54,310 bases of DNA from Pseudomonadota bacterium (GCA_021833365.1 JAKBFV010000008.1:1-54310), one strand, 5' to 3'; positions 1 to 9,105 are shown, counted from the first letter of the stretch. Numbers and translations: made by a program. The notes: a model not told the origin generated them from the sequence alone.

Positions 1-2
1 GC

Positions 3-2051
3 CAGCTGTCGACCGCCATGCAGCGCCTGTCCTCGGGCCTGCGCATCAACAGCGCCGCTGACGACGCCGCCGGTCTCGCCATCGCCACCAACCTCAACGC
101 CCAGGCCAACGGCGACGGCCAAGCCATCCAGAACGCCAACAGCGCCAGCTCCCTGGCACAGATCGCCGACGGCGCCCTGGCCAACATCACCAACGATCTG
201 CAGACCCTGAACACCCTCGCTGTCGAATCCGCCAACGGCACCAACTCGGCGAGCAACCGCGCCGCTCTGCAGACCCAGGCCAGCGCCCTCATCGCCGACA
301 TCCAGCATATCGCATCGACGACCAATTACAATGGCGTCAATCTGCTCGACGGCAGCTTCAAGTCGGCCTTCCAGATCGGCGCCACCGCCGGCCAGACCGT
401 CGGCCTGAGCATCGCCAACTCGCAGGCCGCCGTGCTCGGCTCCGGTCAGGGCAATGGCATCGCCGCCCAGGGCACGGGCGTGGCCCTCGCCGCCGGCGAC
501 CTGGTCATCAATGGCGTCGCCATCGGTGCCTCGCTCGCCACCTCCGACACCGCTTCGACGACCAATGCCAGTTTCAGCGCCATCGCCAAGGTCGCCGCCA
601 TCAACGCCGTCAGCTCGCAGACCGGCGTCAGCGCTTCGGTCGATGCCACCGTCGCGCAGGGCGCCGCCATGACGGCCGGCGGCGGTGCTTCGGTCACCGG
701 CACCCTGACCATCAATAACGTCGCCATCACCCTGACCACGGTCGCCAACAACACCGCCGCCACCCGTCAGGCGGAAGTCTCGGCGATCAACGCCGTCAGC
801 GGCCAGACCGGCGTCACCGCCAGCGACACCGGCAGTGACAAGACCGGCGTCACCCTGACCGCCGCCGATGGCCGTAACATCGCCATCGTCGCCGGTGCTA
901 CCTCCCTCTCCGCCGTCCTCACCGGCATCGGCCTGAACAGCACCTCGACCACCCAGGTCAACACCTATGGCGGCTACACCTTAAGTTCCAGCAATGGCCA
1001 GCCGATCAGCGTGCAGAGCGGCACCGGCACCCTCAGCGACAGCGGTCTGCAGGCGGGCACCTATCAGCCCAACACCGCCGGTGTGGCCTCGACCGCCCTC
1101 ACCGCGGTGACCAGCGCCGGCACAGCGGCGGCGACGGCTGCCGGCCTCGCCAGCGGCGATCTGGTCATCAATGGCGTCGCCATCGGCGCCACCACCGCCA
1201 CCTCCGACAGCCTCTCCTACTCCAACAACGCCAGCAGCTCCATCGCCATCGCTGCGGCGATCAACGCCGCCAGTTCGACCACCGGCGTCACCGCCACGGT
1301 CAACGCCAACACCATCACCGGCACGAGCGCCGGCGCTGCTGCAGGCCATACCGGCACCCTGATGATCAATGGCGTCAATACGGCATTGATCACCACCGGT
1401 GCGACGGCTTCGGCGACCGCCAGCAACATCATCGCTGCCGTCAACGCCATCAGCGGTCAGACCGGCGTCGCCGCGACCCTCAACGCCGCCGGCGATGGCG
1501 TCAATCTGTCGGCCGCCGACGGCCGCAACATCTCGCTGAGCCTGAGCACCGCGTCGCAGACCTTGGTCGCTGCTGATGTCGGTCTGGGCATCACCAGCGC
1601 TATTGGCGCCACGACCACCACCTATGGCACCTACACCCTGAGCTCGGGCAGCCCGATCAAGATCGGCAGCAACACGCTCAACGGTCAGGCCAACGCCGGC
1701 CTCGCTGAAGGCAGCTATGGTGGTACCGCCTCCGGTGAATCGCTGAGCAACCTCGACATCTCGACGGTGAGCGGTGCCAATGCCGCCATCACCGCGGTCG
1801 GCAATGCCCTGAACACGGTCAACGCCATCCGCGCCAACATCGGCGCCTTCGAGAATCGCATGTCGGCGACGGTGACCAACCTGCAGTCGACACAGACCAA
1901 CCTGACCTCGGCCTCGACCGGCATCACCGGTGCCGACTTCGCCGCTGAAACGGCGGCCCTGTCGCGCGCCCAGGTCATCCAGCAGGCCGGTATCGCCGTG
2001 CTCTCGCAGGCCAACGCGCAGAGTCAGCAGGTGTTGGCGCTGCTGCGCTGA
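3..2051 (+). CDS. fliC: Giant flagellin 1 (5' end outside window)
   Basis: Structural subunit of the flagellar filament. The reading frame is open to the left edge, and the first Met (position 18) aligns with an internal Met of the downstream flagellin, so about 25 N-terminal residues lie outside. The N-terminal D0/D1 helices (QRLSSGLRINSAADDAAGLA) and the C-terminal helices ending in SQQVLALLR are typical. Between them lies an insert of about 430 residues made of two similar units, roughly 491-1065 and 1154-1715. Each unit has flagellin-IN motifs (GDLVINGVAIG ... AAINAVSSQTGV) and a closing GYTLSS/GTYTLSS segment. At more than 680 residues it is well above the common 270-500. A strong terminator follows. 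Confidence 0.95.
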   Translation, partial: QLSTAMQRLSSGLRINSAADDAAGLAIATNLNAQANGDGQAIQNANSASSLAQIADGALANITNDLQTLNTLAVESANGTNSASNRAALQTQASALIADIQHIASTTNYNGVNLLDGSFKSAFQIGATAGQTVGLSIANSQAAVLGSGQGNGIAAQGTGVALAAGDLVINGVAIGASLATSDTASTTNASFSAIAKVAAINAVSSQTGVSASVDATVAQGAAMTAGGGASVTGTLTINNVAITLTTVANNTAATRQAEVSAINAVSGQTGVTASDTGSDKTGVTLTAADGRNIAIVAGATSLSAVLTGIGLNSTSTTQVNTYGGYTLSSSNGQPISVQSGTGTLSDSGLQAGTYQPNTAGVASTALTAVTSAGTAAATAAGLASGDLVINGVAIGATTATSDSLSYSNNASSSIAIAAAINAASSTTGVTATVNANTITGTSAGAAAGHTGTLMINGVNTALITTGATASATASNIIAAVNAISGQTGVAATLNAAGDGVNLSAADGRNISLSLSTASQTLVAADVGLGITSAIGATTTTYGTYTLSSGSPIKIGSNTLNGQANAGLAEGSYGGTASGESLSNLDISTVSGANAAITAVGNALNTVNAIRANIGAFENRMSATVTNLQSTQTNLTSASTGITGADFAAETAALSRAQVIQQAGIAVLSQANAQSQQVLALLR

Positions 2052-2072
2052 ACGCTCATCAGTGATGGGAGG

Positions 2073-2097
2073 AACCCCGCCGCGCGCGGGGTTTTTC
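2073..2097 (+). terminator. Rho-independent terminator after flagellin 1
   Basis: An 8-bp stem AACCCCGC/GCGGGGTT around a 5-nt loop is followed by a T-rich tract (TTTTTCTTG). It starts 21 nt after the flagellin stop and separates transcription of the two flagellins. Confidence 0.9.
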
Positions 2098-2288
2098 TTG
2101 TCCATTTTTTGATCTTTTTTTGACCATTTTTTCGACCACTGCCTGAAATTTGCCGCCCCTCGGCAAGACCCTGCCGTTTTTCCGACGCCCTGCCACCGCG
2201 CTGCAAAACGCTACGCGCCCGCCCTTATAAAAAAAATATCCTTTTTATTTCAATGTATTGAAAGTTTTTGCGAGAATTTTTGCAAAGT
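2098..2288. other. AT-rich intergenic leader between flagellins
   Basis: The gap between the flagellin genes (2052-2352) holds the terminator, then T-rich tracts and an AT-rich stretch (2224-2285) with runs of A and T. The AT-rich stretch is unlike the surrounding high-GC DNA. No ORF of substance is present. It lies directly upstream of a sigma-54-like site, where bent DNA or enhancer-binding sites would be expected. Confidence 0.5.
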
Positions 2289-2304
2289 TGGAACGGATTC
2301 TGCT
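2289..2304 (+). promoter_or_regulatory. Sigma-54-like promoter of flagellin 2
   Basis: TGGAACG-N4-CTGCT carries the invariant GG (2290-2291) and GC (2302-2303) at the 12-nt offset of RpoN promoters, with one mismatch in each half. Transcription would start near 2315, about 38 nt before the ATG. A weaker sigma-28-like reading of the same region (CAAAGTTG-N11-GCTTGGAA) fits less well. Confidence 0.55.
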
Positions 2305-2352
2305 TGGAATGGACCGACACAATCAAGCCCGTCGGCTTCATGGAGATACCTC

Positions 2353-4506
2353 ATGTCCCTGGTCATCAGCAATAACATGAACTCCTTGACCGTCCAGACC
2401 AATCTGGCGGCCAATCAGTCCTCCCTCGCGACCGCCATGCAGCGTCTCTCGTCCGGTTTGCGCATCAACAGCGCAGCGGACGATGCCGCCGGTCTGGCCA
2501 TCGCCACCGGTCTCAACTCGCAGGCCGGCGGTGACGGTGTCGCCATCCAGAATGCCAACGATGCCAGCTCTCTGGCACAGATCGCCGATGGCGCCCTCGG
2601 GTCGATCACCAACGATCTGCAGACGCTGCGCAATCTCGCCGTCGAGTCGGCCAACGGCACCAACTCAGCGGTCGACCGCGCCGCCTTGAATATTCAGGCG
2701 CAGCAGGTCATCGCCGACATCCAAAATACCGCCTCGACCAGCAACTACAACGGCGTCAACCTGCTCAATGGTGGCTTCGCCTCGCAGTTCCAGATCGGTG
2801 CCAACGCCGGCCAGACGATCAATCTCAGTATCAGCAATGTGCAGACCAACTCGCTCGGCGCCGGTCAAGGCACCGGCGTCAGCGCCCAGGGCCAGTATGG
2901 CGCCGGCGCTACGCCGAGCTCGATCCTGACGGCGATCAGCGCCGGTGACCTGGTCATCAATGGCGTCATCATCCCGCAGTCGCTGTCGACGTCGGACACC
3001 GCCTCTTTCTCGGGTCTCGACGCCAGCGGCACCATCACCAGCAATGCCTCGACCGCCACCAGCGCCATCGCCAAGGCCGCCGCGATCAACTCGGTGAGTT
3101 CACAGACCGGCGTCACCGCCGTCGTCAATGCCAACGTCGTCGGCGGCAGCACCATGACGACACCGGCGACGACCACCACCGGTACGGTCTATGTCAACGG
3201 CATCGCCATCAACCTGTCGACCAGCGCCAGCTTCACCAATGACGCCAACCGCAACGCCATCGTCACCGCCCTCAACGCCTATGAAGGGCAGACCGGCGTC
3301 GTCGCCAGCAATACCGGCAGCGACAGCACCGGCATCACCCTGACCGCTAAAGACGGCCGCAACATCACCGTCGATTTCAAGACCGGCGGCAGCCTGACCA
3401 CCGCCAGCACTGGTCTGTCGACGAGCGGCACTTACTCCGGCGGCTACACGCTGACCACGACCAGCGGCGGTTCGATCAAGATCCAGCAGGGCACTGGCAC
3501 CCTGGCCAATTCAGGTCTACAGGCTGGCACCTACAATTCGAGTCAGGCGACGGTATCTTCCGCTAGTCTCGGCAACGTTACCACCCTGACCGGTATGGCC
3601 TCCGGCGATATGGTCATCAATGGCGTCTCCATCCAGGCCAGCAATGCCGTCAATGACCAGCTGTCTTACGCCAACCAGGCCGACAGCGCCATCGCCATCG
3701 CCTACGCCATCAATCAGTCGACGACACAGACCGGCGTCACCGCCAGCGTCAATGACAACCTTATTCAAGGCAGCGCTTTCAGCAGCAGCGCCGACACCGG
3801 CAACTCAGCGACTCTGACCATCAATGGCGTCACCACCTCGGCCCTGACCATGACCGGGGTGACCTCCACCGATCTGACCAATGAAACCAATGCCATCAAC
3901 GCCATCTCCGGGCGTACCGGCGTCGTCGCCACCAATGACGGCTCCAATATCAAGCTCAGCGCCGCCGATGGCCGCAACATCAGCATGTCCTGGGCCGGCA
4001 ACCTGACCGCACCGAATGCTTCGCTCGGCATCTCGGCGACCTATCTGAGCGCTACCGCCGCCACCCAGATCACCACCGCCGGTTCGTACACCCTGACCTC
4101 GGCGGGCAGCATCGACATCGGCAGCACCACCGGCCATATCGAGAAAAACGCCGGTCTGCTGCCCGGGTCCTACGGCGGCATCACCAGCGGCACCTTCTTG
4201 TCCCAGGTCGACGTCTCGACGGTGAGCGGCGCCAATCTGGCCCTGACCGCGGTAGACAATGCCCTGACCACGATCAACCAGATTCGCGCCAATATCGGCG
4301 CCTTTCAGAACCGTATGTCGGCGACGGTATCGAATCTGCAGTCACAACAGACCAATCTGACCTCGGCCTATACGACCATCACCGGCGCCGATTTCGCGAA
4401 AGAGTCCGCCAATATGTCGCGCGCCCAGGTGCTGCAGCAGGCCGGCATCGCGGTCTTGGCCCAGGCCAATGCCCAGAGCCAACAGGTGCTGAGCCTGCTA
4501 CGTTAA
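2353..4506 (+). CDS. fliC: Giant flagellin 2
   Basis: Second filament flagellin, 717 aa and complete. The start ATG has an upstream GGAGA and begins MSLVISNNMNSL. The N-terminal D0/D1 region (1-150) and the C-terminal region (about 620-717, ending QQVLSLLR) are conserved and nearly match flagellin 1. The central insert again contains two flagellin-IN units, starting with GDLVINGV at about 2944 and GDMVINGV at about 3604. Each holds two IN-type motifs (AAINSVSSQTGV, NAYEGQTGV, AINQSTTQTGV, AINAISGRTGV). The insert is far more diverged from flagellin 1 than the ends are, as expected for surface-exposed domains. Both genes probably arose by tandem duplication. Confidence 0.95.
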   Translation: MSLVISNNMNSLTVQTNLAANQSSLATAMQRLSSGLRINSAADDAAGLAIATGLNSQAGGDGVAIQNANDASSLAQIADGALGSITNDLQTLRNLAVESANGTNSAVDRAALNIQAQQVIADIQNTASTSNYNGVNLLNGGFASQFQIGANAGQTINLSISNVQTNSLGAGQGTGVSAQGQYGAGATPSSILTAISAGDLVINGVIIPQSLSTSDTASFSGLDASGTITSNASTATSAIAKAAAINSVSSQTGVTAVVNANVVGGSTMTTPATTTTGTVYVNGIAINLSTSASFTNDANRNAIVTALNAYEGQTGVVASNTGSDSTGITLTAKDGRNITVDFKTGGSLTTASTGLSTSGTYSGGYTLTTTSGGSIKIQQGTGTLANSGLQAGTYNSSQATVSSASLGNVTTLTGMASGDMVINGVSIQASNAVNDQLSYANQADSAIAIAYAINQSTTQTGVTASVNDNLIQGSAFSSSADTGNSATLTINGVTTSALTMTGVTSTDLTNETNAINAISGRTGVVATNDGSNIKLSAADGRNISMSWAGNLTAPNASLGISATYLSATAATQITTAGSYTLTSAGSIDIGSTTGHIEKNAGLLPGSYGGITSGTFLSQVDVSTVSGANLALTAVDNALTTINQIRANIGAFQNRMSATVSNLQSQQTNLTSAYTTITGADFAKESANMSRAQVLQQAGIAVLAQANAQSQQVLSLLR

Positions 4507-4524
4507 AATTTTCATCATCGCCCC

Positions 4525-4551
4525 TAAAGTTTTGTTCAGCGGGGTCGCTAA
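4525..4551 (+). promoter_or_regulatory. Sigma-28 (FliA) promoter of flaG-fliD
   Basis: TAAAGTTT (8 of 8 to the FliA -35 consensus), an 11-nt spacer, then GTCGCTAA (6 of 8 to GCCGATAA). It lies just after the flagellin 2 stop and about 70 nt before the flaG start. Confidence 0.75.
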
Positions 4552-4621
4552 GGATAGGGAGGCCATCAAAGGCTTCCCGATCTTTCCTGAAGTCCCCGGG
4601 CGATGGGACAGGAGAACGACC

Positions 4622-5020
4622 ATGGCCAGCGTAGAAAATATCGGCGGCCTGCCGCCAGCGGCGAGCGTCGGCAGCGGGTCCGCAGCGTCGGCCCCCCCTG
4701 AGCCGGCGCCCTTACCTGCGCCAGCGACGCCGGCCACGAAAGTCGATCTGACTTCTGTGGCGGTGGGCACCGCTAGCAGCAGTACCGGCGCACCTCCTGC
4801 ACAAGTGCAACGCGCTGTGCAGCAGCTCAACCAGTATATGCAGGTGGTCAATCGCGAGCTCAATTTCACCCAGGATCGCTCCGGCACCCATTTCATCCAG
4901 GTGATCGACCCGCGCACGCACCAGGTGCTGCGGCAAATCCCTGACAAGGCTGCCGTCGCCATGGCTGAAGCCATCGATGCCGAGCTGATGGCGCACCTAG
5001 CCAGCAACAAGAAGGCTTAA
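4622..5020 (+). CDS. flaG: FlaG family flagellar protein
   Basis: Small cytoplasmic protein of 132 aa, of the FlaG family linked to control of filament length. The N-terminal half is low complexity, rich in Pro, Ala and Ser. The conserved C-terminal half has the family pattern LNF...HFIQVIDPRTHQVLRQIPDKAAVAMAEAI. The ATG at 4622 is chosen because it follows GGACAGGAGAACG at normal distance; the frame runs open upstream to 4532, but that part overlaps the FliA promoter. It sits between flagellin and fliD, the usual location, and is probably co-transcribed with fliD 19 nt downstream. Confidence 0.88.
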   Translation: MASVENIGGLPPAASVGSGSAASAPPEPAPLPAPATPATKVDLTSVAVGTASSSTGAPPAQVQRAVQQLNQYMQVVNRELNFTQDRSGTHFIQVIDPRTHQVLRQIPDKAAVAMAEAIDAELMAHLASNKKA

Positions 5021-5039
5021 AGCCACGAGAGGTGAGATC

Positions 5040-7181
5040 ATGACCGTCAGTTCCAGCACCTCGGCGTCTTCCATCCTGCCATCGACGACGAGCGGCAGCG
5101 CCACTTCGTCGGGTACCGTCAGCTCTCTCGGCATAGGATCGGGCATTTTGACGAGCTCGGTGGTCGACCAGCTGGTACAAGCCAGCCAACTGCCCCTGCA
5201 GTCGGTCTATCAAAGCCAGATCGCCGCGCTCAACTCGAAGATCTCCGACTTCGGCACCCTGCAAGGCTTGCTGTCGACCCTGCAGTCGGCCGTCGGCACG
5301 CTCGCCACCTCAGCCAATGCCGGCGCCAAAGTCGTCACCTCCGCCAATTCGAGCCTGGCGACGGCGACCGCCTCATCTTTTGCCCAGAACGGCAGCTATT
5401 CCCTCGAAGTCGACAAGCTCGCCAGTTCGCAGCAGCTGGTCACCGGCGCTTACAGCAGCGCCACCGCCACCGTCGGTACCGGCACCCTCACCTTCACCAC
5501 CGGCACGACCACCTATACCGGTGGCGGCACCAGTGGCTACAGCTTTACACCGAGCACGAGCAGTGCGACGCATTCGATCAGCATCACCAGCTCCAACGAC
5601 ACGCTCTCCGGCATCCGCGACGCCATCAACAACGCCAACCTCGGCCTGACCGCCTCCATCATCTACAATGGCAGCGGTTATCAGTTGTCGGTCGCCACCA
5701 ACAGCACTGGCGCCAGCAATAGCGTGCAGATCGGCGTCACCAACAGCAGTGGCGCCACCGACACATCGAGCAGCGACCTCGGCGCCCTGGCTTTCAACAG
5801 CAGCGCCGTCAACATGACGCAGGCCACCGCCGCCAGCGACGCTTCACTCAAGGTCAATGGCATCCCCGTCACCAGTGCACAGAACACCGTCAGCGGCGTC
5901 ATCAATGGCGTCGTCATCAATCTGATGCAGGCCTCGGTGGGTAATCCCTTCAATCTCACCGTCGCCCCCGACGTCTCCGGCATCACCAAAAACGTGCAGG
6001 CCATCGTCGACGCCTACAACGCCTACCAGAGCCAGTACAGCACTTACACCGCTTACAACAGCAGCACACAGACCGGTGGCCCCTTGATGGGCAACGCCAA
6101 CCTGCAATCGGCCATGTCGCAGATCACCAACATCCTCGGCAGCGTCGTCACCGGCATGTCGGGAGCGTCGATCCACAGTCTCGCCGACATCGGCATCAGC
6201 ACCGACTCCCAGACCGGACAGCTGACCTTCAACAGCTCGACCCTGCAGAGCGTCCTGCAATCGAATCCTCAGGACGTGGTCTCCCTCTTTTCCAACAGCG
6301 GCAGCAGCACCGACAGCCTGGTGAGCTACGTCACCGGCACGTCGGCGACGCAGGCCGGCACCTATGCCGTCAATGTCAGTCAGCTTGCCACCCAGGGCAG
6401 CCTGAGCACGGCCAGCGGCTCACTCGCCGCCACCGGCAGCGTCACCGTCGGCAGCACCGGCAATACGCTGACCGTCAGCGTCGACGGCAACAGCAGCAGC
6501 ACCATCACCCTTCCCGCCGGCACCTATACCCCGACCCAGTTCGCCCAGACCCTGCAGGCGCAGATCAATGCCGACAGCCAGTTGCAGGCCGCCGGTGCGG
6601 CCTTGAGCGTCAGCTACAACAGCAGCAACAGCGACCTGCAGCTGACCTCGAACAGCTATGGCTCCTTGTCCCAGGTCGCCATCAACAGCCTCGGCAGCGG
6701 CATCACCGGCAGTGGCCTGAGCGTCGCCACCGGAACGGCGGGCGTCGATGTCGCCGGCACCATCAACGGCGTCGCTGCCACCGGGGTCGGTCAGACCCTG
6801 ACCGGCGCCACCGGCGATGCCAGCGCTGGGCTCGCCGTCGAAGTTCTCGGCGGTAGCACCGGCGCGCGCGGTTCGGTCACCTACGTCGTCGGTGTCGCGC
6901 AGCAGCTCTCCAGCGCGCTGACCAATATGCTCGGCAGCAATGGCGCCTTCACCAGCCAGGTGACGGCCTACAACAGTCAGATCACCCAGATCAACCAGGA
7001 AAATACCGACCTCAGCAACCGCATGACGACCCTGCGCGCCACCATCACCGCTGAATTCCAGGCTTATGACAGCATGATCTCGCAGATGAACTCGACGTCT
7101 TCCTACCTGACGCAGTTCTTCAATGCGCAAAGCGGCAGCAGTTCGAGCAGCAGCTCGAGCAGCTCGACCGGACACGGCTGA
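5040..7181 (+). CDS. fliD: Flagellar hook-associated protein 2 (filament cap) FliD
   Basis: Forms the cap at the filament tip that folds in new flagellin. It is 713 aa, longer than the usual 450-480. The N-terminal FliD_N region (SSLGIGSGILTSSVVDQLV, with the following helix to about residue 80) and the C-terminal coiled region (QVTAYNSQITQINQENTDLS) are recognisable. The middle has several IN-motif stretches (GIRDAINNANLGLTASI, TLQAQINADSQLQ). The tail is a poly-Ser run ending TGHG. The extra length matches the enlarged flagellins, suggesting coordinated expansion. No fliS follows; the next gene is unrelated. Confidence 0.92.
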   Translation: MTVSSSTSASSILPSTTSGSATSSGTVSSLGIGSGILTSSVVDQLVQASQLPLQSVYQSQIAALNSKISDFGTLQGLLSTLQSAVGTLATSANAGAKVVTSANSSLATATASSFAQNGSYSLEVDKLASSQQLVTGAYSSATATVGTGTLTFTTGTTTYTGGGTSGYSFTPSTSSATHSISITSSNDTLSGIRDAINNANLGLTASIIYNGSGYQLSVATNSTGASNSVQIGVTNSSGATDTSSSDLGALAFNSSAVNMTQATAASDASLKVNGIPVTSAQNTVSGVINGVVINLMQASVGNPFNLTVAPDVSGITKNVQAIVDAYNAYQSQYSTYTAYNSSTQTGGPLMGNANLQSAMSQITNILGSVVTGMSGASIHSLADIGISTDSQTGQLTFNSSTLQSVLQSNPQDVVSLFSNSGSSTDSLVSYVTGTSATQAGTYAVNVSQLATQGSLSTASGSLAATGSVTVGSTGNTLTVSVDGNSSSTITLPAGTYTPTQFAQTLQAQINADSQLQAAGAALSVSYNSSNSDLQLTSNSYGSLSQVAINSLGSGITGSGLSVATGTAGVDVAGTINGVAATGVGQTLTGATGDASAGLAVEVLGGSTGARGSVTYVVGVAQQLSSALTNMLGSNGAFTSQVTAYNSQITQINQENTDLSNRMTTLRATITAEFQAYDSMISQMNSTSSYLTQFFNAQSGSSSSSSSSSSTGHG

Positions 7182-7260
7182 GTACGGACGCCGTTTCATC
7201 GCCGCTGACGGGCGCGGTATTTATCGTTAAACTGTGGCCCCCTTGACCGTGGTGGCCATC

Positions 7261-7905
7261 ATGCCTCTCATCGACTTCATCCTGCACATCGACCGGCATC
7301 TGCTGCTCTTCCTGCACACCTACGGACAGGGCTTCTATGCCATCGTCTTCGCCATCGTTTTCATCGAGACCGGCCTCGTCTTCATGCCCTTCCTGCCCGG
7401 CGACAGCCTGCTCTTCGCCTGCGGTGCCATGGCGGCGACGCGGGCCATCGACCTGCACGTGCTGCTGCCTGGATTTTTCTTCTTCGCCGTCCTCGGTGAC
7501 AACGTCAACTATGCCATCGGTCGCTCTCTCGGCGCCCGCTGGTCACGTCAGCCACCGCGTTTCTTCCGGCTCGACTATCTGCACAGCACCGAGCGCTATT
7601 TCCAGCGTCACGGCGGTAAAACCGTCCTCTTCGCGCGTTTTGCACCGATCATCCGCACCTTCGCTCCTTTCGTCGCCGGTGCCGGTCATATGCCTTATCG
7701 GCGCTTTTTTCTCTATGACAGCCTCGGCGGGCTGGCCTGGACGATGGGCTTCGTCGGCGTCGGCTATGCTTTTGGCAACATCCCCGCTGTGCGCCATGAA
7801 TTCACCCTGAGCATCCTGTTGATCATCGCCATCAGCCTGTTGCCGGCACTCTGGCATGGCTGGCGTGAGTTCAAGGCTGGACGTAGTTCACCGCCACGAT
7901 CGTGA
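7261..7905 (+). CDS. DedA family membrane protein
   Basis: Inner-membrane protein of the DedA/SNARE-associated family, whose members act in lipid-carrier transport and membrane homeostasis. It is about 214 aa. Hydrophobic segments lie near residues 18-45, 60-85 and 145-205. The family motif is present: ETGLVFMPFLPGDSLL, then FARFAPIIRTFAPFVAGAGHM with conserved Arg and Pro. The ATG at 7261 is preferred; a GTG at 7234 would add nine atypical residues. The 3' end overlaps the convergent greB gene by 35 bp. Confidence 0.9.
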   Translation: MPLIDFILHIDRHLLLFLHTYGQGFYAIVFAIVFIETGLVFMPFLPGDSLLFACGAMAATRAIDLHVLLPGFFFFAVLGDNVNYAIGRSLGARWSRQPPRFFRLDYLHSTERYFQRHGGKTVLFARFAPIIRTFAPFVAGAGHMPYRRFFLYDSLGGLAWTMGFVGVGYAFGNIPAVRHEFTLSILLIIAISLLPALWHGWREFKAGRSSPPRS

Positions 7906-8380
7906 ACAGGGTGCGTCCGCGCGGACGTTGCACCCAGACCTCATCACCGCTGCGCTTGCCGAGCAGGGCGCGCGCCATCGGCGAGTCGACGCTGATCCAG
8001 TGGCGCTCGGTGTCGATTTCATCGGGGCCGACGATGCGCAGGTGCAGGATCTCTTCGCCGTGCTCATCCTCGACCTCGATGTGCGCGCCGAAATAAACAC
8101 GGCTGCGATCCGCGGGCAGCTCGCGTACCACCTCGACCGTTTCGAGACGTCGACGCAAAAACCGCAGACGACGATCGATTTCACGCAAGGCTTTTTTGCC
8201 GTAGATGTATTCGGCATTCTCCGAACGATCGCCGAGAGCCGCTGCTTCACTGACCGCACGCGTCAGCTCAGGACGCCGCACCCGCCAGAGATGGTCGAAC
8301 TCCTCTTCGAGGCGGCGTTGGCCGGCCGGCGTGATCAGGATGCGCCGTTGACCGGCCTCTGGCGACGGACTCATGCTCAT
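7871..8380 (-). CDS. greB: Transcription elongation factor GreB
   Basis: Binds the secondary channel of RNA polymerase and stimulates cleavage of backtracked transcripts. It is 169 aa. The N-terminal coiled coil (residues about 10-85) carries the acidic tip region GDRSENAEYIYGKKALREID, and the C-terminal FKBP-like domain contains VDSPMARALLGKRSGDEV. Arg-rich RRLRFLRRRLE and the overall length favour GreB over GreA. The first codons, M-S-M-S, offer two in-frame ATGs; the upstream one is used here. Transcription runs toward dedA. Confidence 0.9.
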   Translation of the reverse strand: MSMSPSPEAGQRRILITPAGQRRLEEEFDHLWRVRRPELTRAVSEAAALGDRSENAEYIYGKKALREIDRRLRFLRRRLETVEVVRELPADRSRVYFGAHIEVEDEHGEEILHLRIVGPDEIDTERHWISVDSPMARALLGKRSGDEVWVQRPRGRTLFTIVAVNYVQP

Positions 8381-8426
8381 GCATCGACGGGCGGCGCCAC
8401 CATGACCGGCCGGCGCCGCCGAAAGC

Positions 8427-9023
8427 TCAGGCGAGCTGCTCGTTGACGTAGTCCCAGTTCACCAGTTTGTCGAGGAAGGTCGCGACATAGTCGGGACGGC
8501 GATTGCGGAAATCGATGTAGTAGGCGTGTTCCCAGACATCGATGGTGAGCAGGGCCTTTTGACCATGCGCCATGGGCAGATCGGCATTGCCGGTCTTGGT
8601 GATCTGCAGCTTGCCTTGCGCGTCCTGCACCAGCCAGGCCCAGCCGGAGCCAAACTGCGTCGTCGCCGCCAGCTTGAAGGCCTCGACGAATTTGTCATAA
8701 CCGCCGAAATCGGCATCGATACGCGCCGCGATGGCACCGGTCGGGGCACCACCACCTTGCGCCTTCATGCAGCGCCAGTAGAAGGTATGGTTCCACACCT
8801 GCGCCGCATTGTTGAAAATACCGACACGCGAGGCATCGCCGGCAACGGCACGGATGATCTCTTCGAGCGTCTTACCTTCGAGATCCGTCCCCTTGATCAG
8901 GTTGTTCAGGTTGACGACATAGGCGTTGTGATGCTTGCCGTGATGGAAGTCCAACGTCTCGGCCGAGATGTGGGGTTCCAGGGCGTTCTTGTCGTACGGA
9001 AGAGCGGGCAACTCGATAGCCAT
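8427..9023 (-). CDS. sodB: Superoxide dismutase [Fe]
   Basis: Cytoplasmic iron superoxide dismutase, 198 aa. The metal ligands are His27 (DFHHGKHH), His79 (VWNHTFYW), Asp162 and His166 (DVWEHAYYIDF). The active-site Gln comes from the N-terminal domain (Gln75 in NNAAQVWNH), the pattern of Fe rather than Mn enzymes. The start ATG has an upstream GAGGA. The gene stands alone, with greB downstream on the same strand. Confidence 0.95.
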   Translation of the reverse strand: MAIELPALPYDKNALEPHISAETLDFHHGKHHNAYVVNLNNLIKGTDLEGKTLEEIIRAVAGDASRVGIFNNAAQVWNHTFYWRCMKAQGGGAPTGAIAARIDADFGGYDKFVEAFKLAATTQFGSGWAWLVQDAQGKLQITKTGNADLPMAHGQKALLTIDVWEHAYYIDFRNRRPDYVATFLDKLVNWDYVNEQLA

Positions 9024-9105
9024 GATGATCCTCGTCCTCTGGGCTTAGGGCAGGGTCAGCCAACCTGACCCGCACGCACTGATTATGCCTTGATCGATAT
9101 GGCAA

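Noticed and set aside
491-1715. Repeats in flagellin 1 considered as a CRISPR or satellite array
   Set aside because: The repeats are in frame, about 190 codons long and protein-level; no short direct repeats with unique spacers occur anywhere in the window.
981-2105. Long minus-strand frame (374 codons) opposite flagellin 1
   Set aside because: Low-complexity Gly/Asp/Arg product mirrored from the repetitive flagellin codons; no start signals and no family resemblance.
2255-2290. Sigma-28 reading GAAAGTTT-N11 before flagellin 2
   Set aside because: The -10 half matches only three of eight positions; the sigma-54-like site fits better, though the point remains open.
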